The notes below the pieces were generated by a model. The model saw nothing but the letters and a program-made list of their open reading frames with translations. It did not search any database and had not been told where the DNA came from. The position numbers and the translations under genes were made by a program. A stretch of DNA of 64,000 nt, from contig JAGVSM010002370.1 of assembly GCA_022494885.1 (NCBI GenBank), positions 1-64,000 on the forward strand, written 5' to 3'. Source of the stretch: Micrasema longulum (lineage: Eukaryota; Arthropoda; Insecta; Trichoptera; Brachycentridae). Each line of letters begins with the position of its first letter. Position 1 is the first letter of the stretch. Shown here piece after piece: positions 32,735 to 44,215 of this stretch.

Positions 32735-32895
32735 TTGAGTTTGTCCAAATTTTTGTAGACAAGGACTGGATTCAACTCCCCGGAGAGCTGTTAATATCAG
32801 CATATTACAACAGAGAGACATGTTCAATTAGATGAATCTCACCCGCATAAATAAAGGTTTCAGCTCTTTAACTTCACAAACATCAACAGCAAGCC
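32735..32895 (+). repeat. family P fragment
   Basis: GTCCAAATTTTTGTAGACAA, CTCCCCGGAGAGCTGTTAAT, ATTACAACAGAGAGACATG, then the head block AATAAAGGTTTCAGCTCTTT. Its inverse, in two parts, is at 41455-41945. Confidence 0.65.
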
Positions 32896-32999
32896 CACCA
32901 CATACCGCACACCGTATCTGAGGACATAAGTCTACTTGGCGGAGCCCACATACAAAAAAAAATCTCGTTGTCAAACGAGAAAAGCTGCCCGAAGGAGCT

Positions 33000-33440
33000 C
33001 TCTGTAATCTGGTAGCCTTAGCATCTTTGTGCTGAAAGAAAGTAATCCAGAAGAACAATATATGTACTTCATTGGATTGAGAAAAGAGGGAAGTGAATTT
33101 TTCACTGAATAAGATTAAATTAATTGGACATGACTAATTCGCCAAAATGATCAAAACACTTTTTAAAAGCCTTGAAATTCTTTTTGGAAGCCACCAGATC
33201 TGTATATACGATAGAACCTATAACAGGGTTACGGATAGTAGCGAGAAGCTCCATTCGGTAATCACAGAGAAGGGGAAAGGGACAAGACCACAAATTGTGT
33301 TCAGAAGATTGGTTAGGATATCCGCAGCAGCACGAAGGGAGTCGACAATATTAAAAACAAGTAATTTTTGATTAAATTTACCATGACCTGATAAAAACTG
33401 CGTAGTTCTGGATAACCCATAAAAAATTTAAGCGCCGACG
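33000..33440 (-). pseudogene. LINE-F (R1/LOA-like) C-terminus
   Basis: On the minus strand 'FLSGHGKFNQKLLVFNIVDS', a shift, 'CCCGYPNQSSEHNLWSCPFP', 'CDYRMELLATIRNPVIGSIV', 'ASKKNFKAFKKCFDHFGELV', then a stop. The CC-C-x9-H-x4-C-like spacing is the Cys/His motif after the RT of R1/I-type ORF2. It matches 21980-22290 and extends it. Confidence 0.78.
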
Positions 33441-33459
33441 GATTAAAGGAAAAAAAAGA

Positions 33460-33605
33460 AAGGTAACCCTCAACTCTTTCACAAACATCAACAGATGAAA
33501 GAATTGAAGGAATATAGATATTAGCCCAGTAAATGCCAAGACTTCCATATTACCTTCTTTTAAATGTTTTTCATCCCTGTTGTAATATGCGACTTTAAAA
33601 ATGTA
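33460..33605 (-). repeat. family P fragment
   Basis: TTCACAAACATCAACAGATG, AATATAGATATTAGCCCAGT, GCCAAGACTTCCATATTACC and CATCCCTGTTGTAATATG: the internal and arm parts of family P joined in one copy, which shows they belong together. Confidence 0.65.
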
Positions 33606-33869
33606 AAAAAACGAGATATTTACCTAAAACGCGCCCGCTCGTTTATTGATCACATAGGATCAATCTCTTAAAAATGTAATGTAATAGACATAAAAAAAGT
33701 TTGTTTTTAACCACTTAATTTTTATTTCTTGATTTAGATATTTACCGTAAACCATCAAATTCAGACACACTTATTCATAATTCCTCAAATCATCCAATTG
33801 ACTATTAACATTCCGCATTCCATTCAATGATACACAGATTAATTAATGTTCCACTAGCTGATACAATGT

Positions 33870-34180
33870 ATCTAAACTCAATACAATAAAACAGATTGCT
33901 AATAATAATGGATATAAAGAGAAAGTAATTGATAAAATATTAAATCAAGAACAAAAACGAAAACTTATAAATACGTATTTATATTCTACTCCCACAATAA
34001 ATAAAGCGATCCACGTAAAACAACGGAGGCGGATTCTTTTTATAAATGTAATTTTTCTAAACCATTTTCCAATAAATTATTAAACGTGCATTCAACGGAA
34101 CTAATAATATAATAACATTGTTTAAAAATCACGAAAGCAAAGTCTCTAAATATTATAAATCTGGCATATTTATTTATACG
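33870..34180 (+). pseudogene. Penelope-like linker fragment
   Basis: 'LNTIKQIANNNGYKEKVIDK' then 'ILNQEQKRKLINTYLY' parallels 'NTIKSLARNNGYECDLIDRL' of the 25480 copy. A shifted frame later reads 'NHESKVSKYYKSGIFIY', the entry to the GIY domain, then degenerates. Confidence 0.7.
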
Positions 34181-34954
34181 TTTACATTGTTTTTATTATT
34201 TTTATAATACAAAATAATGTTTCCTCACTGGGGTTTCCCGTGCCGAGGAAAACATTTTACAAAATGTGAAACATGCCTTAAATTAGTTGTTTAACTCTTG
34301 TGTGGCTGTGATGTCACACAAGTCGACATAGGACACAAGACTTGATATATCTCTCTTATTTTTTTGAGTAATGAAGTATTTTTTGTAATCTTCAAATGGA
34401 CATTTTCACACCCGACTTGGAAAGTAAAATTAGTATAACTATGCTAATTGTTTATTCAAAAAATATTTATCCTTGCTACGCGAAGAATGAATGTCCGCTA
34501 ATTCGGCAACACATCTATACATATACCTTATACAAGAGAGAGCACGAAGATAAAAGTCATAACAGGAAAGACAGAGACGATGTTCTGCGGCGGGTGTCGT
34601 CTAAAACAGATTTAGCCTTCAGTTGGTTAATGACAATGATAGGGGGCGTACGCGCGTAACATGAGCGGCGTTTTTGTGATTTTTAATTAATTTGCTATAA
34701 CAGGGCTAAATTATATGTTTATTCGCATAAGTTATGGAAAACGAATTATTAAACAGTATTTTTTTCATGTTTTTCATTTTTTTCAAATGTCTGAACTTTA
34801 GAATATTCCGTCTTTTACTAGTGGTAACACGATGTTACATCACCGCGCGCAAATGGATTATTTACCACAGTCTTTTAAGAGTTAACAAAATTAACATAAT
34901 AATAATTTTTTAAAAACTTTTCCCAAGTAAGTCTCTCTTAACAATCTAAGAATA
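34181..34954. other. unassigned DNA with one unidentified frame
   Basis: A frame at 34396-34659 (+, 87 codons) has no recognised motif. A small hairpin CTTGTGTG/CACACAAG sits at about 34295-34322. Confidence 0.35.
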
Positions 34955-35420
34955 ATGTTAGACCAGTTATTTTTATACAAATTAATAAATTATAAAATTA
35001 ATTCCTCCAATCTATTTGAAAGACTTCCATTCCGTGTGCCATCTAGACCAACAAGACAATGTCCTCTGTTTTATAAAGATAACGCGACAACAAACTATTT
35101 GAAACAATCTACAATGCTTAAAATATGCGACCAATATAACAATAGATTATGAAAATTTATGTAAAAAAGTAGCAGATATTAAACTTTATTATCATATTAA
35201 TATTTTTTCATTTCTTTTCTTTCACATTTTATAAATTTAACATAATTTCAATTATTGAATTTAGTGTAAGCAATTTTTTTGGGGTGTGTATGAGTGTCCT
35301 ACACTTAATAGTCCCATTTCAACACAGGACTCTTAGTCCCATGGAGTTTGGACTTATGTCTCAAATAATGTACGGTTAACTTATGTATGTAAATAAATAA
35401 ATAAAAATAAATATACAAAG
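34955..35420 (+). pseudogene. LINE-I C-terminus and 3' UTR
   Basis: 'MLDQLFLYKLINYKINSSNL', 'FERLPFRVPSRPTRQCPLFY', 'NYLKQSTMLKICDQYNNRL' stop: the last domain of Jockey/R1-like ORF2. 3' UTR with AGTCCCATGGAGTTTGGACT and a (TAAA) tail, shared with 3069-3200 on the opposite strand. Confidence 0.8.
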
Positions 35421-35879
35421 AAATTTTAAATATTTGTATACACACTGTTTTGTTAACCCAATAAAATGAAATAATGTCGTAATTACTGCGATCCAACCTA
35501 CATTGAAAAAACTAAAAGATACTTTAATATTTGAGAAAAGCAGAGTTACAATTTTCTACAACAAACATACAATAACAAATGTAACCATGTATACTCCTAA
35601 TTTGACATATTGTAATGCCATTTTTTTTTGTTTCAGCATTTACTTCGTGTGAAAACATTTAAAAATTATTTAAAATAAAACACTTATAATGTGAAAAAAC
35701 TAATAAATAAAACAACGAAAAATATCTTCGGTACCAATAAATAATAAAGCAACAAAAAACTAGGTTCATCCTTTTAAAATAATATGTCAACATTTAATTT
35801 AAAAAAAATGTGATGTAACTGTTCGCAGTATGCGAGTCACTAGATTTATAAGAGATAAAAACAACCCCTACATTTATGT
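35421..35879. other. unassigned AT-rich DNA
   Basis: No gene or repeat recognised. Confidence 0.35.
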
Positions 35880-36295
35880 TTTTTTCGGTACCGGAATGAA
35901 GGTAATAAAAACCTAAATAAGATATTGTTACAAATTGAATATTACAACCAGAATTATCTTCTTAAAAAAAAAGAATACAATTATATCAAAGAAAGCTTCA
36001 ACTAAAATATTTTAATAACTATTTTTTTTAGGGATTACCGAAGGCATAATTTTACGTAGAAATAAAGGAAAATGTCACAAAAAATTATGTGATTTAAAAT
36101 ACTTGTAGTTCTTATCAAAAACAAAAAAATAAAATTTGGCTTCCGTTATTTTAATGTTCAATGTATTTTCATTAAATTGTTAGATTTTTTTAGTTAAATA
36201 ATGTATGTCTTTATATGAAAATCGAGATACCAAAGTTTAATCTAAATTTGAAATGGCGTAATTTGCCATTTTGTAATTTTTTAGCACATAAAATT
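35880..36295 (+). repeat. single-arm relative of palindrome 1
   Basis: Begins at a palindromic centre (TTCGGTACCGGAATGAAGGT) and runs through ATATTACAACCAGAATTATC, GGCATAATTTTACGTAGAAA, TCACAAAAAATTATG, TTTAATCTAAATTTGAAATG. The order is that of 12035-12465, at lower identity. The left arm is absent. Confidence 0.75.
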
Positions 36296-36540
36296 GCTGG
36301 AGTCGATGCATCAACGCAGGAGGAGCCTATTTTGAAGAGTTTTGATGTGTTGTCACGAAAAGTTCAATAACTTCTTTGTAATCTACTACATTACTTTCTG
36401 GACCTACGTATTCTTCTTCTGTCTGCGCATGGATTCAGACAACAAATTTTAAAAAAAATAAACGGATAAACCTTAAAATTTTTATATATTTAAATTAACA
36501 CACGGGTTAAGAGTTAAATAAATAAATTTTAATACTTCTA

Positions 36541-37355
36541 GCGGACCCGGCAAACGGTTGTCCTGCCCGAACGTTGACTTGCCTGCTATTACCTTGGAAA
36601 AAGGCTTTTCATTGATAAGTAGGTACCTAGGTACTTGTTATTTTTTTATTTTGCACCACAACAGGCCAGGAAGCCTAATTACAGTGGTGATTTACATCAC
36701 GGAACACCCAGGCTTGAGAAAAATCACATTGTATTTTTTTGTGTTCTCACCGAGAAACGAATCCGGAACCTTCCGTGTGTGAATCAAGCGTGTTGACCAC
36801 TACACCACGGAGGCCGCTGTTTAAGGTTGATTTCCAAAATATAAAACAATTCATTTTCAAATACAGAAATCTTTTTGCAAATGTCCAACTCGGCTCTTCT
36901 CACCGACAAAGGTCCACTTTATTCATGAATGCAATATTCAAAAATGTATTGAATGCCAGTTAATATTATTTTAGTATTATCTTCAATATCTAGATATCCC
37001 CAATAAATAATAATAAAAAAATAAAAAAATAAATAAACGGGAAGAAATTATGAGAAATATATATATCTGACTGGGATACGTAAAAAGCGAATGTTGTTTG
37101 CGAATTCAAAAACAAACAATAAAAAAAAAACATCTTTTCATTATTTTGTACATGCATTCTGGTCGAATGCAACCCTAGCAGGTTGATAAAAAAGAGATTT
37201 TTGCTTGTAACTTTTTTTTACAGATTCGATTAAAAATTTTAATCTACGAACGCGCGCAGCGCAAAGTTCTACATTTCAATGAAAACCGCACGTAAATCGG
37301 ATGAGCCGTTTAGAAGGAATTCAGTGACATCACACGTACAGAAGAATTATAAGTA
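36541..37355 (+). mobile_element. tandem element copy 1
   Basis: Starts GCGGACCCGGCAAACGGTTG and ends CCGCACGTAAATCGGATGAG, CCGTTTAGAAGG, ACACGTACAGAAGAATTATA. Parallel to 37363-38040 and, for its right half, 9290-9615. A SINE-delta is inserted at 36650-36822. It has no coding capacity; class not determined. Confidence 0.7.
36650..36822 (-). repeat. SINE-delta inside copy 1
   Basis: On the minus strand: head GGCCTCCGTGGTGTAGTGGT (A box), GAAGGTTCCGGATTCGTTTC (B box region), then the body CCTGGGTGTTCCGTGATGTA and CTTCCTGGCCTGTTGTGGTG. The plus copy is at 53030-53175. Confidence 0.8.
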
Positions 37356-37362
37356 ATACTAC

Positions 37363-38040
37363 CCGACAGACGTTGTTCTGCCCGAACATTGGCTTGCCTG
37401 CTTTTACCTTAAAAAAAAACTTTTCATTGATAAGCAGGTACCTAGATACTTGTTTATGATTGAATTCCAAAACCAAAAATTATTAATATTCATATATTGA
37501 ATTCAAGTTGGTCCCTAGGTTCTTGTTTATGGTTGAATTCCAAAACATAAAATAATTAATTTTCAAACACAGAATTATTTTGGCATATGTCAAACTTTGC
37601 ACTTTAGGTAAAAATGCGATTTTCAAAAATGTATCGAATGTCAGATGATATTATTTTAGTATTACCAAAATTCCAGTTAAAAGAATTAAATAGGTAGACA
37701 TTATAAGGAATTCAATGAAATAATCTGATTGGGATCTACAAAAAAACGAATATTGTTTGTAAGCATTCAAAAACTTTTTTTACACACAAAAAAATAACAT
37801 TCGTCCATTTTTTTGTAAACGTATTCTCGGCGAATGCAACTCTGGTGATGGATAAAAAAACATTTACGGTCCTTACTTTTCTGTACGTACTAAAATTCAT
37901 TAAATATTTTATGATCTATAAACCTTTTCGTGGCAAAAATGGACATTTATCTGAAAACCGCACGTAAATCGGTTCAGTTCAGTCCATCGAGGACAACATT
38001 CGAACATTGTCTTATATATATATATATATATAGATAGATA
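37363..38040 (+). mobile_element. tandem element copy 2
   Basis: CCCGACAGACGTTGTTCTGC, TGGCTTGCCTGCTTTTACCT, TTCAAAAATGTATCGAATGT, TTGTAAACGTATTCTCGGCG and ACCGCACGTAAATCGGTTCA. It ends in (TA)n(GATA)n at 38015-38045. An internal 40-60 bp block is duplicated around 37450-37540. 38041-38720 is unassigned. Confidence 0.7.
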
Positions 38041-38720
38041 GATAAAAGAAGAAAAGGCTAAGTCTCGTAAATACTAATGGGCCTATATCTACATACATAA
38101 TATATAATGGTACACACGTTCTATTGACAAGGTGAAATATTTAGTACCCTGTTCAAACCGCACTATTTGGTCAGCGAATCTAAGGTTCCTTGATGTATAA
38201 TCTTTGGACGCGGTCCAATTAAATGAGATTGCTTCAATTAGTTTCATGTCTGTATACAATGTACATAATCCGTAAGATATTTATTTACAAACAGGATGCT
38301 CCTTTATTTAATATATGTATATTTATAGTCAAATAATGGCTGAGATTTTTCTTGAAAGTCTCTAGCAAAAAAATGTGGGCGGTGGTATAAAAGGTCACAT
38401 TACCTGAAATAAACATAATACTTTGATATTGTCGAAGACTAAACATTGTTAAAAATACAATATCATGTAAAAAAACAATTGGTAACGGTTTTTATTAGAC
38501 AGTTATGAAGTTCAGTGCTACGGGAATTAGGAGCATTGGATTGTGCGGCGAAGTTTCTCGAAAATCTATTAAAAAATAATCAAAAACGGTGTTCATAAAA
38601 ACCAACTACTTTGAATGACATCAAAAGTTCTTGTCAATCAATTCATCAATTTGAGTGTTGATAGATTAACGGTTTTTAAGGAAGCCATTTTTTCAACGTT
38701 TAGTTTATTTTGACAGCTAC

Positions 38721-38976
38721 GGGGCTCTACTTTTAAATGTCACGACAACTCACCGACGGGAACTAGTAACGTCACGGGTGAAGTTATTTCAAAATTACGA
38801 AACTTGAAAAAATCAAAGCGCTGATAATACGAAACTTTTTTTTAATGCGTATCATAAAATATTGATTTTTAAAGCATTGTAACTTTAAAAATACCAAATT
38901 AAACTTTTAAATTACACTGCTCTCGACGTCACCAGTTCAGTTCGGTGAGTATTTCTGACATTTAAAGGTTGAACCC
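38721..38976. mobile_element. ~256-bp TIR MITE
   Basis: GGGGCTCTACTTTTAAATGT, CTCACCGACGG, AACTAGTAACGTC at the left pair with GACGTCACCAGTTC, TCGGTGAG, ACATTTAAAGGTTGAACCC at the right (about 55-bp TIR, mismatched). No coding capacity. A relative lies at 10545-10765. Confidence 0.75.
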
Positions 38977-40619
38977 TAAGCAGATAAAAAAAATTATTTG
39001 TACCCGCTAAACTTCAAAACACGCTAAACGTTAAAAAACACGGCTACCGTAGAAATAGGAAATCTGTTGCTGGTTTTTTTATTTTTTTAAAGGAGCCTAA
39101 CCCTCTATTTTGAGGCATGTCAGCAGGTAGAGGGGATATGGAAGGAGGTAATGAAAAATGCACCACAACACGCAGACCAATTGAGGAAAAAATCTTTCAT
39201 GGATGTCTAACCAACTACGCTACGGCGCCTGTCATTGCCACAACTACATATTTTTTTGATTGTTGTAAAGACGTGGTCATTAAACCTGTAACCATAGAAT
39301 TAAGAATAGTCCAGAAGGTGCGAAGAATCATATTTGAATACATCGGACTGTGTCCAAAAATTCCCCCACTTAGACACACTTTCGCCACGCGCATACGTTA
39401 AGTCGCCGAGTAATGTTGCTTGATGGAAAAAAAAAATCATAACACAAATGTAAGGCAAAAAAAAGCAATCTGTTCATTTCTCTAAAATTTTATTGTGCAC
39501 GCGGAAACATTGATTGACACAACAGATTAGATAAATAAAGGGTCTTATTAAAGAGTAATTGAATTTATGAACTTTGAACTTAAAATATACAACACATTAT
39601 ATATGACACAAAACGGATATTTTTACATCATGCTAAATAATATTTGATGTTTTAAAGATAATGTCTTTCAAATGTCCCCCACGGCGTTGTTTAAACCGAG
39701 GTCTGGTTTTTATAAGTTCTTTTATTAAATGAGCAATGTAGGGTAAAAAAAATTCCATCCGGCAACACTAACAAAATTTCCATTTTGTTTCTTCGACAAT
39801 CTGACAAATAGAAAAATAATAAAAATTTTAAGTAATCATTTGCTACTTAAACATTCGTTTGTTAATTACACGTGAAATGTGATGCCATCCTGTTTCTTTA
39901 AGATCCTAGCAGTATTTCTACACTTTAAAAGGACACAACACGGCATAGTTGAATTCAAATCAGAAGCTGCGTACTGAGCGACGTCTACAAAGAAACTAAT
40001 TGGGCAAAATGTAAACCTACTCATTTATGAGTAGTTGAGTCGCTTTCTGTTTGATGTGCGTATGCGGTTTCTGGACTATGCTTAATTCTATGCCTTTAAC
40101 GTTTCAAAGCGGTTATTTTTTATACATTTTTGATAAACATGGCAGCAAAATGAAATGCTCTTATTTTTTTATAACGTGTAGGAAAACATTTTTTATATCC
40201 AATTTACCGAACCATTGAACTTTTCTATTCTCGGTAAGATATTTATACGGGTTTCTGAATGTTATTCTTACACTGCTCAATGAAGATGGTCTGCCGCATA
40301 CCTACTGATAATCGAAGTATTAAGGGATTGCGAAAATTTTGTCCCTCGGTGACTTGCGTATTATATTGTAAACAAACTAGCTTTTATAATTTATTAAAAA
40401 TAATTTATAAATATTGTCCATGCTTGGTTTATGAAATAAACTTAAGGATACCATTTAAAACCACCAGACTTAGATGTAATTTCCACACAGAATGATTTCA
40501 ATCCTATTATGCTCAGTTTTCGCCGTTAGTGCGATTGCATTTAAATGGCAATAAATTAAATTTAATTTAATACTATGCCTGCTTTAATGAAATAAAAAAT
40601 TATGTCGATTACAGTATTT
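38977..40619. other. unassigned; two unidentified frames and an inverted repeat
   Basis: Frames at 39117-39401 (+, 94 codons) and 40259-40495 (+, 78 codons) have no recognised motif. CATAGAATTAAGAATAGTCC at 39293 recurs inverted near 40070-40095 (one mismatch, AAGCATAGTCC), about 0.8 kb apart, so an uncharacterised TIR element is possible. Confidence 0.35.
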
Positions 40620-40860
40620 ATTTTTTTATTTTACAGAAAAAAACAGTCAAAAATAATATAATGTATAAAGCTACAGTTTAAAGACAGACCAGCGAAGTTT
40701 CCTAATAAAAAATCATACATATCAAATTGTGGTACAACAAAAAAGTGTATTTGCGTGTATTTGTATGAGAGTAAGTGCAGAGGTGTGTTTGTGTGTATTT
40801 GTGTGGGAGTAAGTATTCAGGCGAGTAAAAAAGTGAACATCATTTAATAGCAAGTATAGG
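40620..40860 (-). pseudogene. LINE-E 3' UTR
   Basis: AAAGACAGACCAGCGAAGTT, ATTGTGGTACAACAAAAAAG, AGTGAACATCATTTAATAGC: the complement of the LINE-E 3' end at 48440-48670. 40861-41335 is unassigned. Confidence 0.8.
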
Positions 40861-41335
40861 CGTTTAAAATACAAAAAAAAGAAATAAAATTACAAAAATC
40901 GCCAGTAGGGTAAAACTGTTTAATCAAATTTAAAACAAAATGTCAGTTACACCCAAATTCAAATTTAGCCAATGTTCAAACGATGTATTTTTTAGATTTT
41001 AGATTTGAAGTTATAATTTATTATTTTCACAACTTTCATTATAATATAAAATGATGTTGATAGAAAACGTTATATAATGTTTTCCTTATATTCGTGTATT
41101 TTTTAACTTTTTCTGTCCGATGCGATGTAGCGTATTGCCTACATACTTAAAATATAAAAAAATATATTAAAAAAATATTTTTTTGTTATTTTTCACAGTA
41201 TCTTAAAAAACTTTAAAGAATACGTATCTCTACCTGAAAGGATAAAACACAAAAGTCCAATTTTTGCCATTCTGATGTTAAAAATGCATTAATTAAAGCA
41301 ATAAGCAACAGAGATAAAGAACATTTAAGAGAAGG

Positions 41336-41625
41336 TAATAAAGAAGTCAAGGCATCTACAGGGCTTACGACCTGTCATTGGCTGGTTTAAGTGGCCACTT
41401 TACACACTGTGTAACATTCACCATTCTGCCCATACTTGAACATCTACATTCTTTCATCTGTTGATGTTTGTGAAGTTAAATAGCTGAAACCTTTATTTAT
41501 GCGGGTGAGATTCATCTAATCGAATTATTTCACCTACATAAGAGGTCAAAAGCCCTGAAGATGTCTAGACTTCAATATTACCTACTCTAAAATGTTCTTC
41601 ATCTCTGTTGTCATAATTTATTTTC
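41336..41625 (+). repeat. family P, longest internal part
   Basis: AGGCATCTACAGGGCTTACG, ACCTGTCATTGGCTGGTTTA, GTGGCCACTTTACACACTGT, CACCATTCTGCCCATACTTG, CATCTGTTGATGTTTGTGAA, CTGAAACCTTTATTTATGCG. It links blocks seen separately at 8272, 28655, 32830, 51900 and 52680. Confidence 0.7.
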
Positions 41626-41875
41626 CGCACCTAATGGTGCATAGGGCACTGCATCGGTACACCAATGGCAGCGTATCTTGATTTTTTTTGTTACATTAAG
41701 GTATGATGATCAGTCTTACGCTTCAGGTTCCAGTCCTGGGACTATTGAATATTCAAGACTAAAAGACCCTTTGAAATAAACATTTCACATCAACCATGTC
41801 GGGAATCGAACACAAGACCTCTTTCATGGTAGGCAAACGCGCTGACCATTACTCCACGAGGCCAATTCTATACTC
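41626..41875 (-). repeat. SINE-beta
   Basis: Minus strand: GGCCTCGTGGAGTAATGGTC head, AGGTCTTGTGTTCGATTCCC B box, GGTTGATGTGAAATGTTTAT, ending near TGCACCATTAGGTGCGGAA. The plus copy is at 62755-63025. 41880-41945 is a further family P arm (-). Confidence 0.8.
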
Positions 41876-42499
41876 TACAGCTCCCCAAAGAGTTGAATCC
41901 AGTCTTTGTCTATAAAAATTTGGACAAACTCGAAATATTGTTTATAGCAATAAGCATTTGATACGTGAATAAAACACTTAAGTCTTGGTGAAAATAAAAT
42001 ATTTTTGAGTTGAAATAAATATCTGACTTCCACACCTTTTAAAGGAAAAAACCATCAATATTCACTGACACATTATTTGATTTGAACTTGTATTATATAT
42101 TTTTTTTAACCTATAAAAAACATTTTTGAAAGTTGAAATTATCTCATTTGGTTCAAAAGTTATGATGTTTTAAAAATCGCACAATAACAAAATCTTGTTT
42201 TCAGAAGAGTTTGTCCAATGTGACTCCCGTGGTTTGTCCTTTAAGGCACTTATATGTATATATTTATTGTTAGAATTAATTTATTTTATCTTATTTATTT
42301 TTGAAACCAACACAGTCATAGTTAACAACAACAACAAATAACAAGACCAATCACGGGTTTCATATAGGAACGAAAATATAAAAAAACCAAATCGTACAGT
42401 TCGCTAGGGGGGAAAGGAAGTGGGATGAGAAAATAGGGAAGGAAGAGAAGAAGAAGAAATAGTAAGTAAATATAAAACAATGAAAAAAAAATGTTTTTA

Positions 42500-42685
42500 A
42501 ATCTACACATACAACATACATACATATACATACACACACACATCCATATATATATATACACATATATACACACACATAAATACATACATATACACACATG
42601 AACATGCATATATATACATATACATATACATACACACATGGACATATACGCATATAAAAATGCACATACGTACGCGTGAAGATAT
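42500..42685. repeat. compound (CATA)n/(TA)n/(CA)n microsatellite
   Basis: A mixture of ACATACATACATATACATAC and CACACACACATCCATATATA stretches. The long minus frames over it are low-complexity Cys/Ile/Tyr/Met artefacts. 41946-42499 is unassigned. Confidence 0.9.
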
Positions 42686-42839
42686 ATAATTGTGCTAATT
42701 TTTTTATTGTATGACGAGTATGAATGTAGTCAGAAGTTGAAAAAATATGATTGAGTCTACTATTAAACCTGGGTATTCTAAATTTAATTAGTGATAGTAG
42801 TTAAGCAGAATCGATTTCGTTATTTAAGATATTATATAA

Positions 42840-43320
42840 ATACACCTGCTCTTGAGCAATTTATTCTTTTCTCTTTAAGATATAATTCATGGTTTACCTC
42901 TTCGTTCTAATTCTCTTAATACCCATCCACAATTTCTCTTTCTTCTCTAACTCATATAGTGTCCATGCGGCTCGACTGTGGAATCATCTCCCATCCACCA
43001 TCAAATATGTTACTACATTATCTCTGTTTAAATCACGTCTGAAGAAACATCTCCTTTCTCTTTCTTAATCTCTCCTCTTTCCTCTTTCTTCTTTTTTCCT
43101 TTTTCCCATTGAGTAATAGTTTTGATTTAATGTAATTTATTACGTTTATTTCTATTTTTATATATCTTTAGCTTTTAAATATTTTTTTTCTATTGAATAT
43201 GTTCTGTAACTTGAATTATGAAAATAAAACTTTTATTATATTGGTTGGTTGGAAGAAATTGCCATTTGGCAGTTAGCCCGACAATGTACAAAGAACATTA
43301 TGTACAAAAAGTTAAATAAA
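42840..43320 (+). pseudogene. LINE-J C-terminus and 3' end
   Basis: 'SVHAARLWNHLPSTIKYVTT', 'LSLFKSRLKKHLLSLS' stop, then a pyrimidine-rich 3' UTR and the tail hairpin GGTTGGAAGAAATTGCCATT, TGGCAGTTAGCCCGACAATG. The minus copy at 53585-54370 is longer. Confidence 0.82.
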
Positions 43321-43864
43321 TAAATAAACAAATAACTGATTAGAAAAACTTCAATACTTTAGAAAATTGGGGCAGTGGCAGGCTAATTATAAATAAAACA
43401 GCCTTTATAACGAGCAAATATTCTTGGTATGTTTCCCGTTTGGCCAACCCGAGGTAAGATTTCCTCCGATGGAGGTCACGAACAAGTTCTGGCGTTGACT
43501 TAATTAAATTCATCAACATGGTACGGCACACTTGTGTAACTAACTGTTACAGAAAGTTCGGACAAATCACTCATGCCATCCCCAACAAACTTTATAAATA
43601 CGTTCCGGTATTTGAACGAAACCTTATTAAAAAGGACTCTGTGATATAAAAAAGCTCGTTTGAAATAAAGCCAAAAGGAAACTATAAAAAAACTGCTTGG
43701 CTAAATATTTTTGCCTGAATATTCAGGGTAATAACGAAATTCATCGCTATTCTGCGAGAAATGACTGTTTCAGACTTTTAAAAACAACAATCAAAGCAAC
43801 TCAAAGCAATATGCGCTACAAAGGACTTGATATGTCTTTGGTTTTTATGCCCCAATGTCTAGAA
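43321..43864. other. unassigned DNA
   Basis: No recognised gene; a 63-codon minus frame at 43340-43531 lacks motifs. Confidence 0.35.
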
Positions 43865-44156
43865 TGTGTAGATTAGTCAATTTATTACACAACTTAGAAT
43901 TTTTTGGGATAGATCTTCCGGCTTTTCGTAGATCTCTTCGCGACTAAACAGTGTGGGATGAAGTTGGATTGGCATAGTTTAGCTCAAAGTCTTAGGTCTC
44001 TCGTTTTTATGAACATATTGTATATAATTATTGTTTTGCCCTTGTTTGTCTTTGCTAAATAGTTTTATGTTCTTTTTGTTCAGTTTCTTGCATTTATGTT
44101 TCTTCATGTAACTGTTGTAATTGGCTTAGGCCGTATATATAATAGATAAATAAATG
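43865..44156 (+). pseudogene. LINE-D 3' end
   Basis: 'VNLLHNLEFFGIDLPAFRRS' then 'LRD' stop, followed by the 3' UTR shared with 10885-11180 and an AATAGATAAATAAATG tail. The sequence right after it (44157-44215) reads 'LPKEIRNAGSIALDA', so it probably landed in another LINE. Confidence 0.75.
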
Positions 44157-44215
44157 AGTTGCCGAAAGAGATAAGGAATGCTGGGTCCATCGCATTGGAT
44201 GCGTAGTCTGATTTT

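Noticed and set aside
39117..39401. 94-codon plus frame as a small host gene
   Set aside because: No recognisable domain, promoter or splice context; length is within chance for this much sequence.
42322..42665. Two long overlapping minus frames rich in Cys, Met, Tyr and Ile
   Set aside because: Low-complexity translation of the CATA/TA/CA microsatellite.
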